The notes: a model not told the origin generated them from the sequence alone. DNA of 11,287 nucleotides from Chitinophaga pinensis (GCA_943331145.2 CALQKL020000053.1:1-11287); one strand, 5' to 3'. Shown: positions 1 through 7,152, counted from the first letter of the stretch. Numbers and translations are program-made.

Positions 1-442
1 CATCACCAAAAAAGCATAAAACTACATTTTTGGTACCTCGATATCTTTCAGCAAAAGCAAGTCCGGCGCCAGTACCAATTTGTGCACCAACAATACCATG
101 ACCACCAAAAAAGTTTTCTTTTAATCCGAAAAAGTGCATGCTTCCACCTTTTCCTTTACTACAACCTGTTGCTTTTCCGTACAATTCAGCCATACAACTG
201 TTGGCAGTTACGCCTTTTGCGATAGCCAATCCATGATCTCTATAAGCTGTAATAAATTTATCGTCTGCATTTGTCGCTGTCATACATCCAGCAGCAATAG
301 CTTCTTGACCGATGTATAAATGACAAAACCCACGGATTTTTTGCATTCCGTATAATTGACCGGTTTTTTCTTCGAAACGACGCAATAAAAGCATCAACTC
401 GTACCAGTATAAATAAGTTTCTTTTGAGAATTTCGCTGCCAC
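1..442 (-). CDS. pdhA: Pyruvate dehydrogenase E1 component, alpha subunit (partial; C-terminus beyond the left edge)
   Basis: This is the N-terminal 147 residues of the thiamine-diphosphate-dependent E1 alpha subunit, which with E1 beta decarboxylates pyruvate and passes the acetyl group to the lipoyl arm of E2. Visible family blocks are RRFEEK (21-26), HLYIGQEA (41-48), YRDHG (67-71) and GKGGSMH (97-103). The last residues, FFGD, are the start of the ThDP/Mg-binding GDG motif, which continues outside the window. The start is placed at a GTG codon: the protein then opens with a short AAKFSKE-type N-terminus that I recall from Bacteroidota homologues, there is no upstream in-frame ATG, and a TAnnTTTG box sits 20 bases upstream. 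The first internal ATG would remove 16 conserved residues. No E1 beta gene is visible. Related 2-oxo acid dehydrogenase E1 alpha subunits (acetoin, branched-chain) are similar, so substrate is assigned by overall resemblance. Confidence 0.93.
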   Translation of the reverse strand, partial: MAAKFSKETYLYWYELMLLLRRFEEKTGQLYGMQKIRGFCHLYIGQEAIAAGCMTATNADDKFITAYRDHGLAIAKGVTANSCMAELYGKATGCSKGKGGSMHFFGLKENFFGGHGIVGAQIGTGAGLAFAERYRGTKNVVLCFFGD

Positions 443-461
443 AGTTTTAAATTTTAGATGC

Positions 462-469
462 CAAAGATA
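462..469 (-). promoter_or_regulatory. Candidate -7 box of the pdhA promoter
   Basis: Read on the minus strand this is TATCTTTG, a full match to the Bacteroidota -7 consensus TAnnTTTG, 20 bases upstream of the pdhA GTG. No TTG lies 17-23 bases further upstream, so the -33 element is poor. The assignment rests on the -7 match and its position. Confidence 0.5.
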
Positions 470-635
470 AGAAGTAAATGGTAAAAAAATAAGTTGTATA
501 AAAAAATCAAACACAGCTTTTTAAAGTTTGGAATTTCTTCAAAAAATCCACTTAAAATCACAGATTATCTATAAAATATCTTTTCTATAGCAAAGAATTT
601 CCCCGTCTAAATTCAATCGAACTAATATAACACCG

Positions 636-659
636 ATTGGATATGTGTAATGATCCAAT
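636..659. repeat. Inverted repeat, 7-base arms, upstream of recF
   Basis: ATTGGAT at 636-642 is the exact reverse complement of ATCCAAT at 653-659, with a 10-base spacer. This could be an operator or a chance palindrome in AT-rich DNA; function unknown. Confidence 0.3.
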
Positions 660-686
660 AAAATTGTCTCAAATAGCTACCACATC

Positions 687-697
687 GGTATTATACC
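687..697. repeat. Short palindrome GGTATTATACC upstream of recF
   Basis: A perfect palindrome with 5-base arms and a single central base. A related half, GGTATA, recurs at 730-735 next to the recF start, so a small regulator-binding region is possible but unproven. Confidence 0.25.
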
Positions 698-722
698 ATG
701 AATTTATGAACCCATTTATATT

Positions 723-730
723 TCAATTTG
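723..730 (+). promoter_or_regulatory. Weak candidate -7 box for recF
   Basis: TCAATTTG matches TAnnTTTG at all fixed positions but one, and lies 19 bases before the preferred recF ATG. No TTG sits at the expected -33 spacing. Low confidence. Confidence 0.25.
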
Positions 731-749
731 GTATAACTTGCACCCCACA

Positions 750-1832
750 ATGCTTTCCATTAAAAAAATAAATATCACTCAGTTCAAAAACTACGAATCT
801 GGCCGATTTGATTTCGTAGAAAACGTGGTTGGAATTTGCGGAAAAAACGGCATTGGCAAAACAAATCTGCTCGATTCTATTTACTATTGCTGTTTTACCA
901 AAAGCTATTTTTCGGGTAATGAAAATATGATTATTGAGCATGGTAAGGACGGATTTAGGGTTGAAGGATTTTTCTATAATAATGAAGCATCAAGCAAAAT
1001 CATTTGCATAAATAAATCAAATGCAAAAAAAGAGTTTTCGTTAAATGATGTGCCTTACGATAAATTATCTCAACATATAGGACTACTCCCTTGCGTAATG
1101 ATAGCGCCTGATGATATTGAATTAATTAATGACAGTAGCGAACTACGACGGAAATTTATGGACACGGTACTTTGTCAGCTTGATAAAGAATACATGCAGT
1201 CGTTGATTCATTACAATAAAATTCTTTTGCAACGAAATAGTTATTTAAAAAAAGATTTCAACGTACAGAAATTTGACTATGCTTTGCTTGATATTTTTGA
1301 CGAACAGTTGATTGAACATGGGAATATTATTTACGCCAAAAGAAAAACATTTACAAACGAGCTGTCTCAATTGGTACAAGCGTTTTATAAAAAAATTTCC
1401 GAAGCAAACGAAGCAATAGAATTGGTTTATGAAAGCCATTTGAATGAACAATCACTTGATGATTTATTCAAGCAAAACAGAGAGCGAGACAGAATGCTTC
1501 AACGAACAAGCAAAGGTATTCACAGAGATGATTTGCAATTTTCAATGCAACAACTTCAATTTAAAGCCATTGCCTCGCAAGGACAGAAAAAGAGTTTGCT
1601 TTTTGCCATGAAACTTGCAGAATACGAAATCATAAAAACAACAAAAGGTTTTTATCCCATTTTATTGTTGGATGATTTTTTTGAAAAGCTTGATGAAACG
1701 AGGATGAACAATTTATTGAAAATTGTATGTATTGAAAATCGTGGACAGGTTTTTATAACAGATACACACAAAAGCAGGTTGCTTGATGTATTTGAAAAAA
1801 TGCAGATAAAAGGACAGATTATTGAATTGTAA
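750..1832 (+). CDS. recF: DNA replication and repair protein RecF
   Basis: RecF is an SMC/ABC-type ATPase that binds single/double-strand DNA junctions and, with RecO and RecR, helps load RecA at gaps. The 360-residue length is typical. Walker A is GKNGIGKT at 31-38, the ABC signature SQGQKKS at 276-282, Walker B ILLLDD at 304-309, followed by a D-loop-like EKLD (312-315) and the ITDTH segment (336-340). GIHRDDLQF (257-265) corresponds to the conserved RDD block. I prefer the ATG at 750 because it gives the normal N-terminus (MLSIKKINITQFKNYE); an in-frame TTG at 738 would add only four atypical residues. A DUF721 gene follows after 29 bases, so the two are probably co-transcribed. The gene is intact, with no missing catalytic residue. 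Confidence 0.96.
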   Translation: MLSIKKINITQFKNYESGRFDFVENVVGICGKNGIGKTNLLDSIYYCCFTKSYFSGNENMIIEHGKDGFRVEGFFYNNEASSKIICINKSNAKKEFSLNDVPYDKLSQHIGLLPCVMIAPDDIELINDSSELRRKFMDTVLCQLDKEYMQSLIHYNKILLQRNSYLKKDFNVQKFDYALLDIFDEQLIEHGNIIYAKRKTFTNELSQLVQAFYKKISEANEAIELVYESHLNEQSLDDLFKQNRERDRMLQRTSKGIHRDDLQFSMQQLQFKAIASQGQKKSLLFAMKLAEYEIIKTTKGFYPILLLDDFFEKLDETRMNNLLKIVCIENRGQVFITDTHKSRLLDVFEKMQIKGQIIEL

Positions 1833-1849
1833 TTTCACAACAATCTTTG

Positions 1850-1857
1850 TAACTTTA
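1850..1857 (+). promoter_or_regulatory. Possible internal promoter for the DUF721 gene
   Basis: TAACTTTA is one base from TAnnTTTG and follows a TTG at 1827-1829 with a 20-base spacer, close to the 19-base optimum of Bacteroidota sigma-A promoters. It would give a very short leader before the ATG at 1862. It overlaps the recF 3' end, so the gene could be expressed both from here and by read-through. Confidence 0.3.
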
Positions 1858-1861
1858 ATTT

Positions 1862-2143
1862 ATGGCTGAATTTTCAATGCAGGAAGCATTACAACAATTT
1901 TTAAAGCAGAGTAAAATGAAATCGTCAATCCAGGCGATTCAAATAGAAGAATTGTGGGAAGAGCTCATGGGAAAAACGATATCTAAATACACAGACAGCA
2001 TAAAAATAATTGGAAGTACACTTTTTGTACATACTAGTGTTGCGCCTTTGAGGAACGAACTTTTATATCAGAAGGACACCATTATACAACGGGTGAATGA
2101 TGCAATGGGCGAAGCTATTGTAAAAGAGGTTAAAATCAATTGA
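1862..2143 (+). CDS. DUF721 / DciA-like protein
   Basis: A 93-residue protein matching the DUF721 family in size and layout. It has a helical N-terminal segment with a conserved-looking LWEELMG (about residues 32-38), a short beta-rich core around IKIIGSTLFVHTSVAPLRNEL (47-67), and a C-terminal helix. In other bacteria DUF721 proteins include DciA, which helps load or operate the replicative helicase DnaB. Whether this short Bacteroidota form does the same is inference. It lies 29 bases after recF on the same strand and ends 4 bases before the convergent thioredoxin-fold gene. No signal peptide or membrane segment is visible, so it is cytoplasmic. The adjacency to recF supports a role in replication or repair. 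Confidence 0.82.
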   Translation: MAEFSMQEALQQFLKQSKMKSSIQAIQIEELWEELMGKTISKYTDSIKIIGSTLFVHTSVAPLRNELLYQKDTIIQRVNDAMGEAIVKEVKIN

Positions 2144-2147
2144 TAAT

Positions 2148-2837
2148 TTAATCCACCTTCAAAATCCTGTCGAATGTTTCACGGTCAATCTGACCAATAT
2201 AATTTCCATTTTCTTTTCCAGACACAAAAACTTTAAAAAAAGGGATTTCATCAATTCTAAAATGTTGTGCTAAAGCTTTACTTTCATCGATATTAATTCT
2301 AATGATGGTCGCTTTTCCTTTATAATCACGGGTAACGGCCTCAAGTAAGGGTTCCATTTTTTTACAAGGGCCACACCAAGGTGCATAAAAATCAACCAGC
2401 ACAATTTTTTCGGAATCAATTATTTTTTGAAGTGACTCAAGGGTAAGTGATTCTTTTTTTGTGGGTTCAACATTTTTAAGTGGAAAGTTTGATTTATTCC
2501 AAGCCAAGATGCCCCCTTTTAGTTCAACCACTTTTTCAAAACCATTTTTGCGCATAACATCTGCAGCAGATGAGCTTCTTCCACCAGACAAGCAATAAAC
2601 GTAATAAGTCAATTTCTTATCTAGATGAACGATTTTTTCTTCAAACTTTGGATCGTTATAATCTATGTTAATTGATTTTTCAATTGAACCTGATTTAAAT
2701 TCATCTGGCGTGCGTACGTCAATTAAAATGGCATCTTTTTCTTTTTCAAACGATGCTTTAAATTCAATAGGGCTTGATTTTTGTGCAGTACAGGAAATTA
2801 CTTGCATCAATAAAAAACCAAAGAATAAATACTTCAT
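2148..2837 (-). CDS. Rhodanese-thioredoxin fusion lipoprotein
   Basis: A 229-residue protein with two redox/sulfur domains behind a lipoprotein signal. Residues 1-15 form a short hydrophobic signal ending in the lipobox VISC, so Cys16 is the predicted lipidated residue. Residues about 25-120 are a rhodanese domain with DVRTPDEF (40-47) and the active-site loop CLSGGRS, nucleophile Cys82. Residues about 133-229 are a thioredoxin domain with WCGPC at 154-158 and the usual cis-proline at 199 (IPF). Both catalytic centres are intact. An upstream in-frame ATG at 2873 would add 12 residues and bury the signal peptide, so 2837 is preferred. No acidic lipoprotein export signal follows the cysteine (C-TAQKSS), so a periplasm-facing anchor is the simplest guess. 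The physiological substrate is unknown; disulfide or persulfide handling is plausible. It is divergent from mtaB and converges on the DUF721 gene. Confidence 0.9.
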   Translation of the reverse strand: MKYLFFGFLLMQVISCTAQKSSPIEFKASFEKEKDAILIDVRTPDEFKSGSIEKSINIDYNDPKFEEKIVHLDKKLTYYVYCLSGGRSSSAADVMRKNGFEKVVELKGGILAWNKSNFPLKNVEPTKKESLTLESLQKIIDSEKIVLVDFYAPWCGPCKKMEPLLEAVTRDYKGKATIIRINIDESKALAQHFRIDEIPFFKVFVSGKENGNYIGQIDRETFDRILKVD

Positions 2838-2940
2838 TGTGATAGAATTAATTTGAAAAACTAAGTTAGTCATTTAATCTTTTAAAACCATTCAACAAAA
2901 AATCTATAAAAAAGGCATCGGCACAAAAATCTTTTATTAG

Positions 2941-2948
2941 TACATTCG
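2941..2948 (+). promoter_or_regulatory. Candidate -7 box immediately before mtaB
   Basis: TACATTCG differs from TAnnTTTG at one base and is followed by CA, a common downstream extension of such boxes. It ends only 3 bases before the mtaB ATG, so if it is real the transcript would be leaderless or nearly so. No TTG is found at -33 spacing. Confidence 0.35.
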
Positions 2949-2951
2949 CAC

Positions 2952-4220
2952 ATGCAAAAATCGGTAGCGCTTCATACTTTGGGTTGCAAATTAAACTTCA
3001 GTGAAACCACTGCGATTTCGCGTATGCTTGAAAATGATGGTTTTGAAAAGAGATCGTTTGATGAAATTGCTGATGTTTACGTGATTAACACTTGCTCCGT
3101 TACTGAAAATGCAGATAAAGAATGCAGACAATTGGTAAGGCGAATTCAAAAAAAAGCGCCTGATGCCATGGTGGTGATTACGGGTTGTTATGCGCAATTA
3201 AAACCTGTTGAGATTGCTTCAATTCCCGGAGTTAACTTGGTTTTAGGTGCAGCAGAAAAATTCAATATTTCGCAGCACCTTAAAGAATTAAATAAAAACG
3301 ATGCGGGTAAAATATGTAGTTGTGATATTGAAGATGTAAATGTATTTGTTCCCTCCCACTCTATAAAAGAAAGAACCCGAATATTTTTAAAGGTTCAGGA
3401 TGGATGTGATTACAATTGTAGTTTTTGTACCATTCCACTTGCCAGAGGAAAAAGCAGAAGCGATAGTATAGACAACATCATTGAAAACATTGAAGAAATT
3501 GCCCAAGCTGGTGCTAAGGAAATTGTGTTAACTGGAATCAATTTAGGCGATTTTGGGAAAGGATATACAGGTGGTAAAAAGCACGATGAAAGTTTTTTTG
3601 AGTTGATGAAACGCATTGAATTAGAAGCGCCGATTGAACGATTTAGAATTTCATCCATTGAACCCAATTTGCTAACTGATGAGATGATTGAATTTGTGAG
3701 CCAAAGTAAAAAGTTCATGCCGCATTTTCACATTCCATTGCAAAGTGGCAGTAATAAAACGCTCGGGAATATGCGTAGGCGCTACAAAAAAGAATTGTTT
3801 GCAGAGCGCATTAACCTTATAAAAAAACTCATGCCTCATGCTTGTATTGGTGCAGATGTAATCGTAGGATTCCCTGGTGAAACGGATGAAGATTTTAATG
3901 AAACGGCTCATTTTATTGAATCGCTAGATATAACGTATTTACATGTGTTTACCTACTCCGAACGTGCAAATACATTGGCAATCGAAATGAAACCAATCGT
4001 TCCAATACAGGTTAGAAATGAACGAAACAAAATTTTACGAAATATCAGTTATAGAAAAACGGCGCTATTCAACGAAAAGCATATTGGTGAAACTAGAAAA
4101 GTATTGTTTGAATCTGCAAATAAAAACGGAACCATTGAAGGATTTACAGATAATTACATCAAAATAACAGCTGCGTATAATAAGGATTGGGAAAATAGCA
4201 TTGTGGATTGGGTGGTGTAA
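2952..4220 (+). CDS. mtaB: tRNA (N6-L-threonylcarbamoyladenosine(37)-C2)-methylthiotransferase
   Basis: A radical-SAM enzyme that adds a methylthio group to t6A at position 37 of tRNAs decoding ANN codons, giving ms2t6A. The 422 residues show the full family architecture. The N-terminal UPF0004 domain has its three auxiliary-cluster cysteines at 12 (TLGCKLN), 48 (NTCSVT) and 79 (ITGCYAQ). The radical-SAM core has CxxxCxxC at 152, 156 and 159 (CDYNCSFC) followed by PLARG. GFPGETDEDF marks the later barrel region, and a short TRAM-like tail follows. GCYAQLKP and the ADKECRQLVRRIQ stretch favour MtaB over MiaB and RimO. The ATG is fixed by the family start (MQKSVALHTLGCK), with no room for a later start. 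It is monocistronic, divergent from the lipoprotein gene and convergent with infC. Confidence 0.94.
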   Translation: MQKSVALHTLGCKLNFSETTAISRMLENDGFEKRSFDEIADVYVINTCSVTENADKECRQLVRRIQKKAPDAMVVITGCYAQLKPVEIASIPGVNLVLGAAEKFNISQHLKELNKNDAGKICSCDIEDVNVFVPSHSIKERTRIFLKVQDGCDYNCSFCTIPLARGKSRSDSIDNIIENIEEIAQAGAKEIVLTGINLGDFGKGYTGGKKHDESFFELMKRIELEAPIERFRISSIEPNLLTDEMIEFVSQSKKFMPHFHIPLQSGSNKTLGNMRRRYKKELFAERINLIKKLMPHACIGADVIVGFPGETDEDFNETAHFIESLDITYLHVFTYSERANTLAIEMKPIVPIQVRNERNKILRNISYRKTALFNEKHIGETRKVLFESANKNGTIEGFTDNYIKITAAYNKDWENSIVDWVV

Positions 4221-4231
4221 CTATTTTTTTA

Positions 4232-4410
4232 AAATGGTTGAAACCATTATGCGAATACAAAATTCTCCTACAACCCACGGTTTAAACCGTGGGCTAATAA
4301 AAATAAAATTTCTTCATAACCGTTTCAACGGTTTTTCCAGAAAATGTCCCTTATAATTTTGAATACCTATTAGCCAATGCCAACCACGCCACGGTTGAAA
4401 CAGTGGGCTA
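4232..4410. repeat. REP-like cluster of four related hairpins between mtaB and infC
   Basis: Four hairpins share a GGTT/AACC core. They are a degenerate unit AATGGTTGAAACCATT (4233-4248), the perfect 20-base palindrome CCCACGGTTTAAACCGTGGG (4274-4293) followed by CTA, a short unit AACCGTTTCAACGGTT (4318-4333), and CCACGGTTGAAACAGTGG (4389-4406) followed by GCTA. The second and fourth share the palindrome plus a GGGCTA tail. This looks like dispersed intergenic REP elements, not part of a gene. Such elements can be spread by REP-associated tyrosine transposases; no such gene is in the window. Confidence 0.75.
4274..4293. repeat. Perfect 20-base REP palindrome
   Basis: CCCACGGTTTAAACCGTGGG is exactly self-complementary. 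With the CTA that follows it is the best-preserved member of the local cluster. It lacks a U-tract on the plus strand, so it is a poor intrinsic terminator by itself, although it could block exonucleases at the mtaB mRNA 3' end. Confidence 0.8.
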
Positions 4411-4420
4411 TGAACAAAAT

Positions 4421-4457
4421 AAAAAACACCCAACCTTTTTCAAATTGAGTGTTTTAA
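4421..4457 (-). terminator. Intrinsic terminator of thrS-infC, probably bidirectional
   Basis: An 11-base stem (4423-4433 with 4445-4455, one mismatch) encloses an 11-base loop. On the minus strand the stem ends in GTGTTTTTTATTTT, a good U-tract, 19 bases after the infC stop. On the plus strand the stem is also followed by a short run (GTTTTAAAA), so it may stop mtaB transcripts too. Confidence 0.7.
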
Positions 4458-4475
4458 AAAATATAAAATCCAATA

Positions 4476-5132
4476 TTATTCAGCTTCTTTTGTTGGAGTA
4501 TCTTCTGATTTTTCTTCGGTTTTTCTTTCAACCAATTTACCAAGTTCAGAACCTCTTTTTTGTTTTTGTTGTGCTTTTGGAGCAAACATCACCAGCATAC
4601 GTTTCCCTTCCATTTTTGGCAACCCTTCTAAAGCGCCAACATCTTTCAAACGATCTGCAAATTTCAAAAGCAATAACTCGCCTCTTTCTTTAAACATAAT
4701 CGCTCTTCCTTTAAACTGAACGTGGGCTTTTACTTTATCACCATCTGAAAGGAATTTTTCAGCATGTTTTACTTTAAATTCAAAATCGTGATCATCTGTG
4801 TTGGGTGTAAAACGAATTTCTTTTACTTCACTCGTTTTAGCCTTTGCCTTCATTTCTTTCTTCTTCTTTTTCTCTTCGTAGAGAAACTTGTTGTAATCGA
4901 TTACGCGGCAAACGGGCGGATTGGCGCCAGGTGAAATTTCAACCAAATCCAATTCCATGGATTGTGCTAATTTTATTGCATCTGGGGTAGCTAAAATACC
5001 AGGTGTAATGTTTTCACCTACCAAACGTACCTCAGGTACTTTGATCATAAAATTGGTACGGTGCTCTTGCTGTTGTTCTTTTTTAAAGCGAGGATTAAAT
5101 GCGCCCCTTGGGGGCCTTGGAGGAAATGCCAT
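4476..5132 (-). CDS. infC: Translation initiation factor IF-3
   Basis: IF-3 binds the 30S subunit, checks start-codon and initiator-tRNA pairing and keeps subunits apart. Of 218 residues, about 30-99 are the N-terminal domain (PEVRLVGENI, LDLVEISPGANPPVCRVIDY, NKFLYEE), followed by a lysine-rich linker (about 88-100). Residues 104-188 are the C-terminal ribosome-binding domain (VKEIRFTPNTDDHD, FEFKVKHAEKFL, GDKVKAHVQFKGR). Residues 189-218 form a charged tail rich in E and K that is absent from the shorter E. coli protein. The start is an ordinary ATG, not the rare AUU that autoregulates infC in enterobacteria; HRTNFMIKVPEVRL aligns with the E. coli N-terminus, so the start is well placed. 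It follows thrS by 55 bases and is probably co-transcribed. No Shine-Dalgarno is visible. rpmI and rplT do not follow. Confidence 0.96.
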   Translation of the reverse strand: MAFPPRPPRGAFNPRFKKEQQQEHRTNFMIKVPEVRLVGENITPGILATPDAIKLAQSMELDLVEISPGANPPVCRVIDYNKFLYEEKKKKKEMKAKAKTSEVKEIRFTPNTDDHDFEFKVKHAEKFLSDGDKVKAHVQFKGRAIMFKERGELLLLKFADRLKDVGALEGLPKMEGKRMLVMFAPKAQQKQKRGSELGKLVERKTEEKSEDTPTKEAE

Positions 5133-5187
5133 TTAAATTATTTAGTTTACAATTTTGTTTTAATAATTAAAATTAATACAATTTTTA

Positions 5188-7125
5188 TTATTCACCGATT
5201 CTATCTTCAATTTCCTTTGAAATCTCTTGTATAAATTCGGTTAATGCTTTAGCACCCAAATCGCCTTTGCCTTGTCTGCGAATAGAAACTTGTGATTCAT
5301 TCATTTCTTTTTCGCCGATTACAAGCATATAAGGAACCTTCATCAATTCGGTATCTCTAATTTTCTTACCAATTTTTTCATTTCGATCATCTATTTCAGC
5401 ACGCACCCCAATTGCTTTCAATGCAGATAAAACCTGTTTGGCATAATCCATAAACTTATCGCTTATAGGTAAAATCTTCACTTGCATTGGTGCAATCCAT
5501 GTTGGGAATTTGCCCGCATAATGTTCTAATAAAAATCCGATAAACCTTTCATGCGTACCCAAAGGGGCACGATGTATAATCAAAGGAACATCAGTACTAT
5601 TATTTTGATTGGTATATGATAATTTGAATTTATTACCACTGTTAAAATCCACTTGATTGGTGGCTAACGTGAATTCTCTTCCAATAGCCGACCAAATTTG
5701 CACATCTATTTTAGGGCCATAGAAAGCGGCTTCATCCTGAACTTCAATAAATGGGATATTAGATTCAATTAGCGTTTGACGAACCATTGATTCTGTTTGT
5801 TCCCAAAGAACGGGCTCATCAATATATTTTTGTCCACGCTTTGAAGGCTCATGCAAACTCAAACGCATTACATATTTATCAATGCCAAATATTTTAAAAT
5901 ACTTGAGATACATTTCGTTAACTGCCCTGAACTCTTCTGCAAATTGTTCTTTACTACAATAAATATGCGCATCATTCATGTGTAAACAACGTACACGCAT
6001 CAAACCAAATAATTCTCCACTTTGCTCATAGCGATAACAAGTACCGTATTCTGCAATTCGGAATGGTAAATCTTTATAACTTTTAGGTTCTGCATCAAAT
6101 ATTTTATGGTGATGCGGACAGTTCATTGCCCTTAAATAGTATTTTGTACCATCAAGTTCCATTGGAGGGAACATACTATCTGCATAATAAGGCAAATGCC
6201 CACTTGTAAGGTACATTTCTTCTTTTGCGATATGCGGTGTAACCACTCTTTTGTAACCAGCTGCTGATTCGGTTTCTTTAGCTAATCTTTCCAACTCTTC
6301 AATAATAATACCTCCATTTGGCAACCAAAGTGGAAGTCCTTGACCAACCATATCATCAAAAGTGAAAATGCCCAATTCTTTGCCTAATTTTCTATGGTCT
6401 CTTTTTTTAGCCTCTTCCAACATCAAAATATATTCATCTAATTCTTTTTGATTTGGAAAAGTAACTCCATAAATACGGGTTAATTGTTTGTTTTTTTCGT
6501 CACCTTTCCAATATGCACCTGCAATACTTGTTAATTTAATGGCTTTAATATGTCCAGTTGAAGGAATATGCGGACCACGACATAAATCAGTGAAACTACC
6601 CTGTGTATAAAAACTAATTTCCCCGTCGGTTAAATTGCTCAACAAATCCAATTTGTATTCATCTCCTTTTTCAGTAAAATATTGGATGGCTTCAGTTTTG
6701 GGCATCGCTTTTTTTACAAAAGCATTGTTTTGCTTTGCGAACTCATTCATCTTTTTTTCTAATACAAGCAAATCTTCTTCCGACATTTTAGTGTCGCCCA
6801 AATCAATGTCGTAATAAAACCCTCTATCTACAGCCGGTCCAACCCAAAATTTAGCATGCGGAAAAACAGATTGAACTGCTTCAGCCATTAAATGTGCAGA
6901 TGAATGCCAAAAAGTAGATTTCGCTTCTTTGTCGTCCCAAGTCAGCAATTTCAATGAAGCATCTGCGCTTATTGGACTAGTAGCATCTACAACTTGACCA
7001 TTAATTGTAGCAGCTAATACTTTTCTAGCCAATCCTTCGCTTATAGATTTAGCAATGTCCATTGAAGAAACACCTGATTCATAAGGCCTAACACTTCCAT
7101 CGGGTAACGTAATATTTATCATCAT
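5188..7125 (-). CDS. thrS: Threonine--tRNA ligase
   Basis: A class II aminoacyl-tRNA synthetase that charges tRNA-Thr. The 645 residues are full length. Residues 1-62 are the TGS domain. The editing domain has HSSAH (74-78) and CRGPH (182-186), matching the H/H/C/H site that clears mischarged Ser-tRNA. The catalytic core carries the zinc ligands Cys336 (MNCPHH), His387 (NDAH) and His518 (IIHRAPLG). Motif 2 is FRIAEYGTCYRYE (355-367) and motif 3 includes GTHERFIG. The anticodon-binding domain is at about 545-640. Two adjacent ATGs (7125, 7122) are possible starts; the second would fit MINITLPDG equally well. A perfect TAnnTTTG box lies 27 bases upstream. No T-box or tRNA-like operator leader was seen. 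It probably forms an operon with infC. Confidence 0.97.
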   Translation of the reverse strand: MMINITLPDGSVRPYESGVSSMDIAKSISEGLARKVLAATINGQVVDATSPISADASLKLLTWDDKEAKSTFWHSSAHLMAEAVQSVFPHAKFWVGPAVDRGFYYDIDLGDTKMSEEDLLVLEKKMNEFAKQNNAFVKKAMPKTEAIQYFTEKGDEYKLDLLSNLTDGEISFYTQGSFTDLCRGPHIPSTGHIKAIKLTSIAGAYWKGDEKNKQLTRIYGVTFPNQKELDEYILMLEEAKKRDHRKLGKELGIFTFDDMVGQGLPLWLPNGGIIIEELERLAKETESAAGYKRVVTPHIAKEEMYLTSGHLPYYADSMFPPMELDGTKYYLRAMNCPHHHKIFDAEPKSYKDLPFRIAEYGTCYRYEQSGELFGLMRVRCLHMNDAHIYCSKEQFAEEFRAVNEMYLKYFKIFGIDKYVMRLSLHEPSKRGQKYIDEPVLWEQTESMVRQTLIESNIPFIEVQDEAAFYGPKIDVQIWSAIGREFTLATNQVDFNSGNKFKLSYTNQNNSTDVPLIIHRAPLGTHERFIGFLLEHYAGKFPTWIAPMQVKILPISDKFMDYAKQVLSALKAIGVRAEIDDRNEKIGKKIRDTELMKVPYMLVIGEKEMNESQVSIRRQGKGDLGAKALTEFIQEISKEIEDRIGE

Positions 7126-7152
7126 AATTTATATATTCTTAATTTTCGAGCC

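Larger units (their letters stand above)
443..749. other. Non-coding divergent region between pdhA and recF
   Basis: About 300 AT-rich bases with no credible gene on either strand. It holds the pdhA -7 box, a weak recF promoter candidate and two small inverted repeats. The first pairs ATTGGAT (636-642) with ATCCAAT (653-659) across a 10-base loop. The second is the palindrome GGTATTATACC (687-697). No tRNA, terminator with a clear U-tract, or riboswitch-like structure was recognised. Confidence 0.6.

Noticed and set aside
134..319. Plus-strand 61-codon open frame
   Set aside because: It lies antisense to the well-supported pdhA coding frame, and its product is a cysteine/serine/threonine-rich sequence without recognisable features.
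738..749. Extended RecF start at TTG
   Set aside because: It adds four residues (MHPT) before the normal RecF N-terminus; the ATG at 750 fits the family better.
2838..2873. Extended start of the rhodanese-thioredoxin gene
   Set aside because: It would put 12 extra residues before the lipoprotein signal peptide and lipobox; the internal ATG at 2837 makes a normal lipoprotein precursor.
4403..4693. Plus-strand 96-codon open frame after mtaB
   Set aside because: It starts in a REP unit, runs through the terminator and is mostly antisense to infC; hydrophobic composition comes from the complementary lysine-rich codons.
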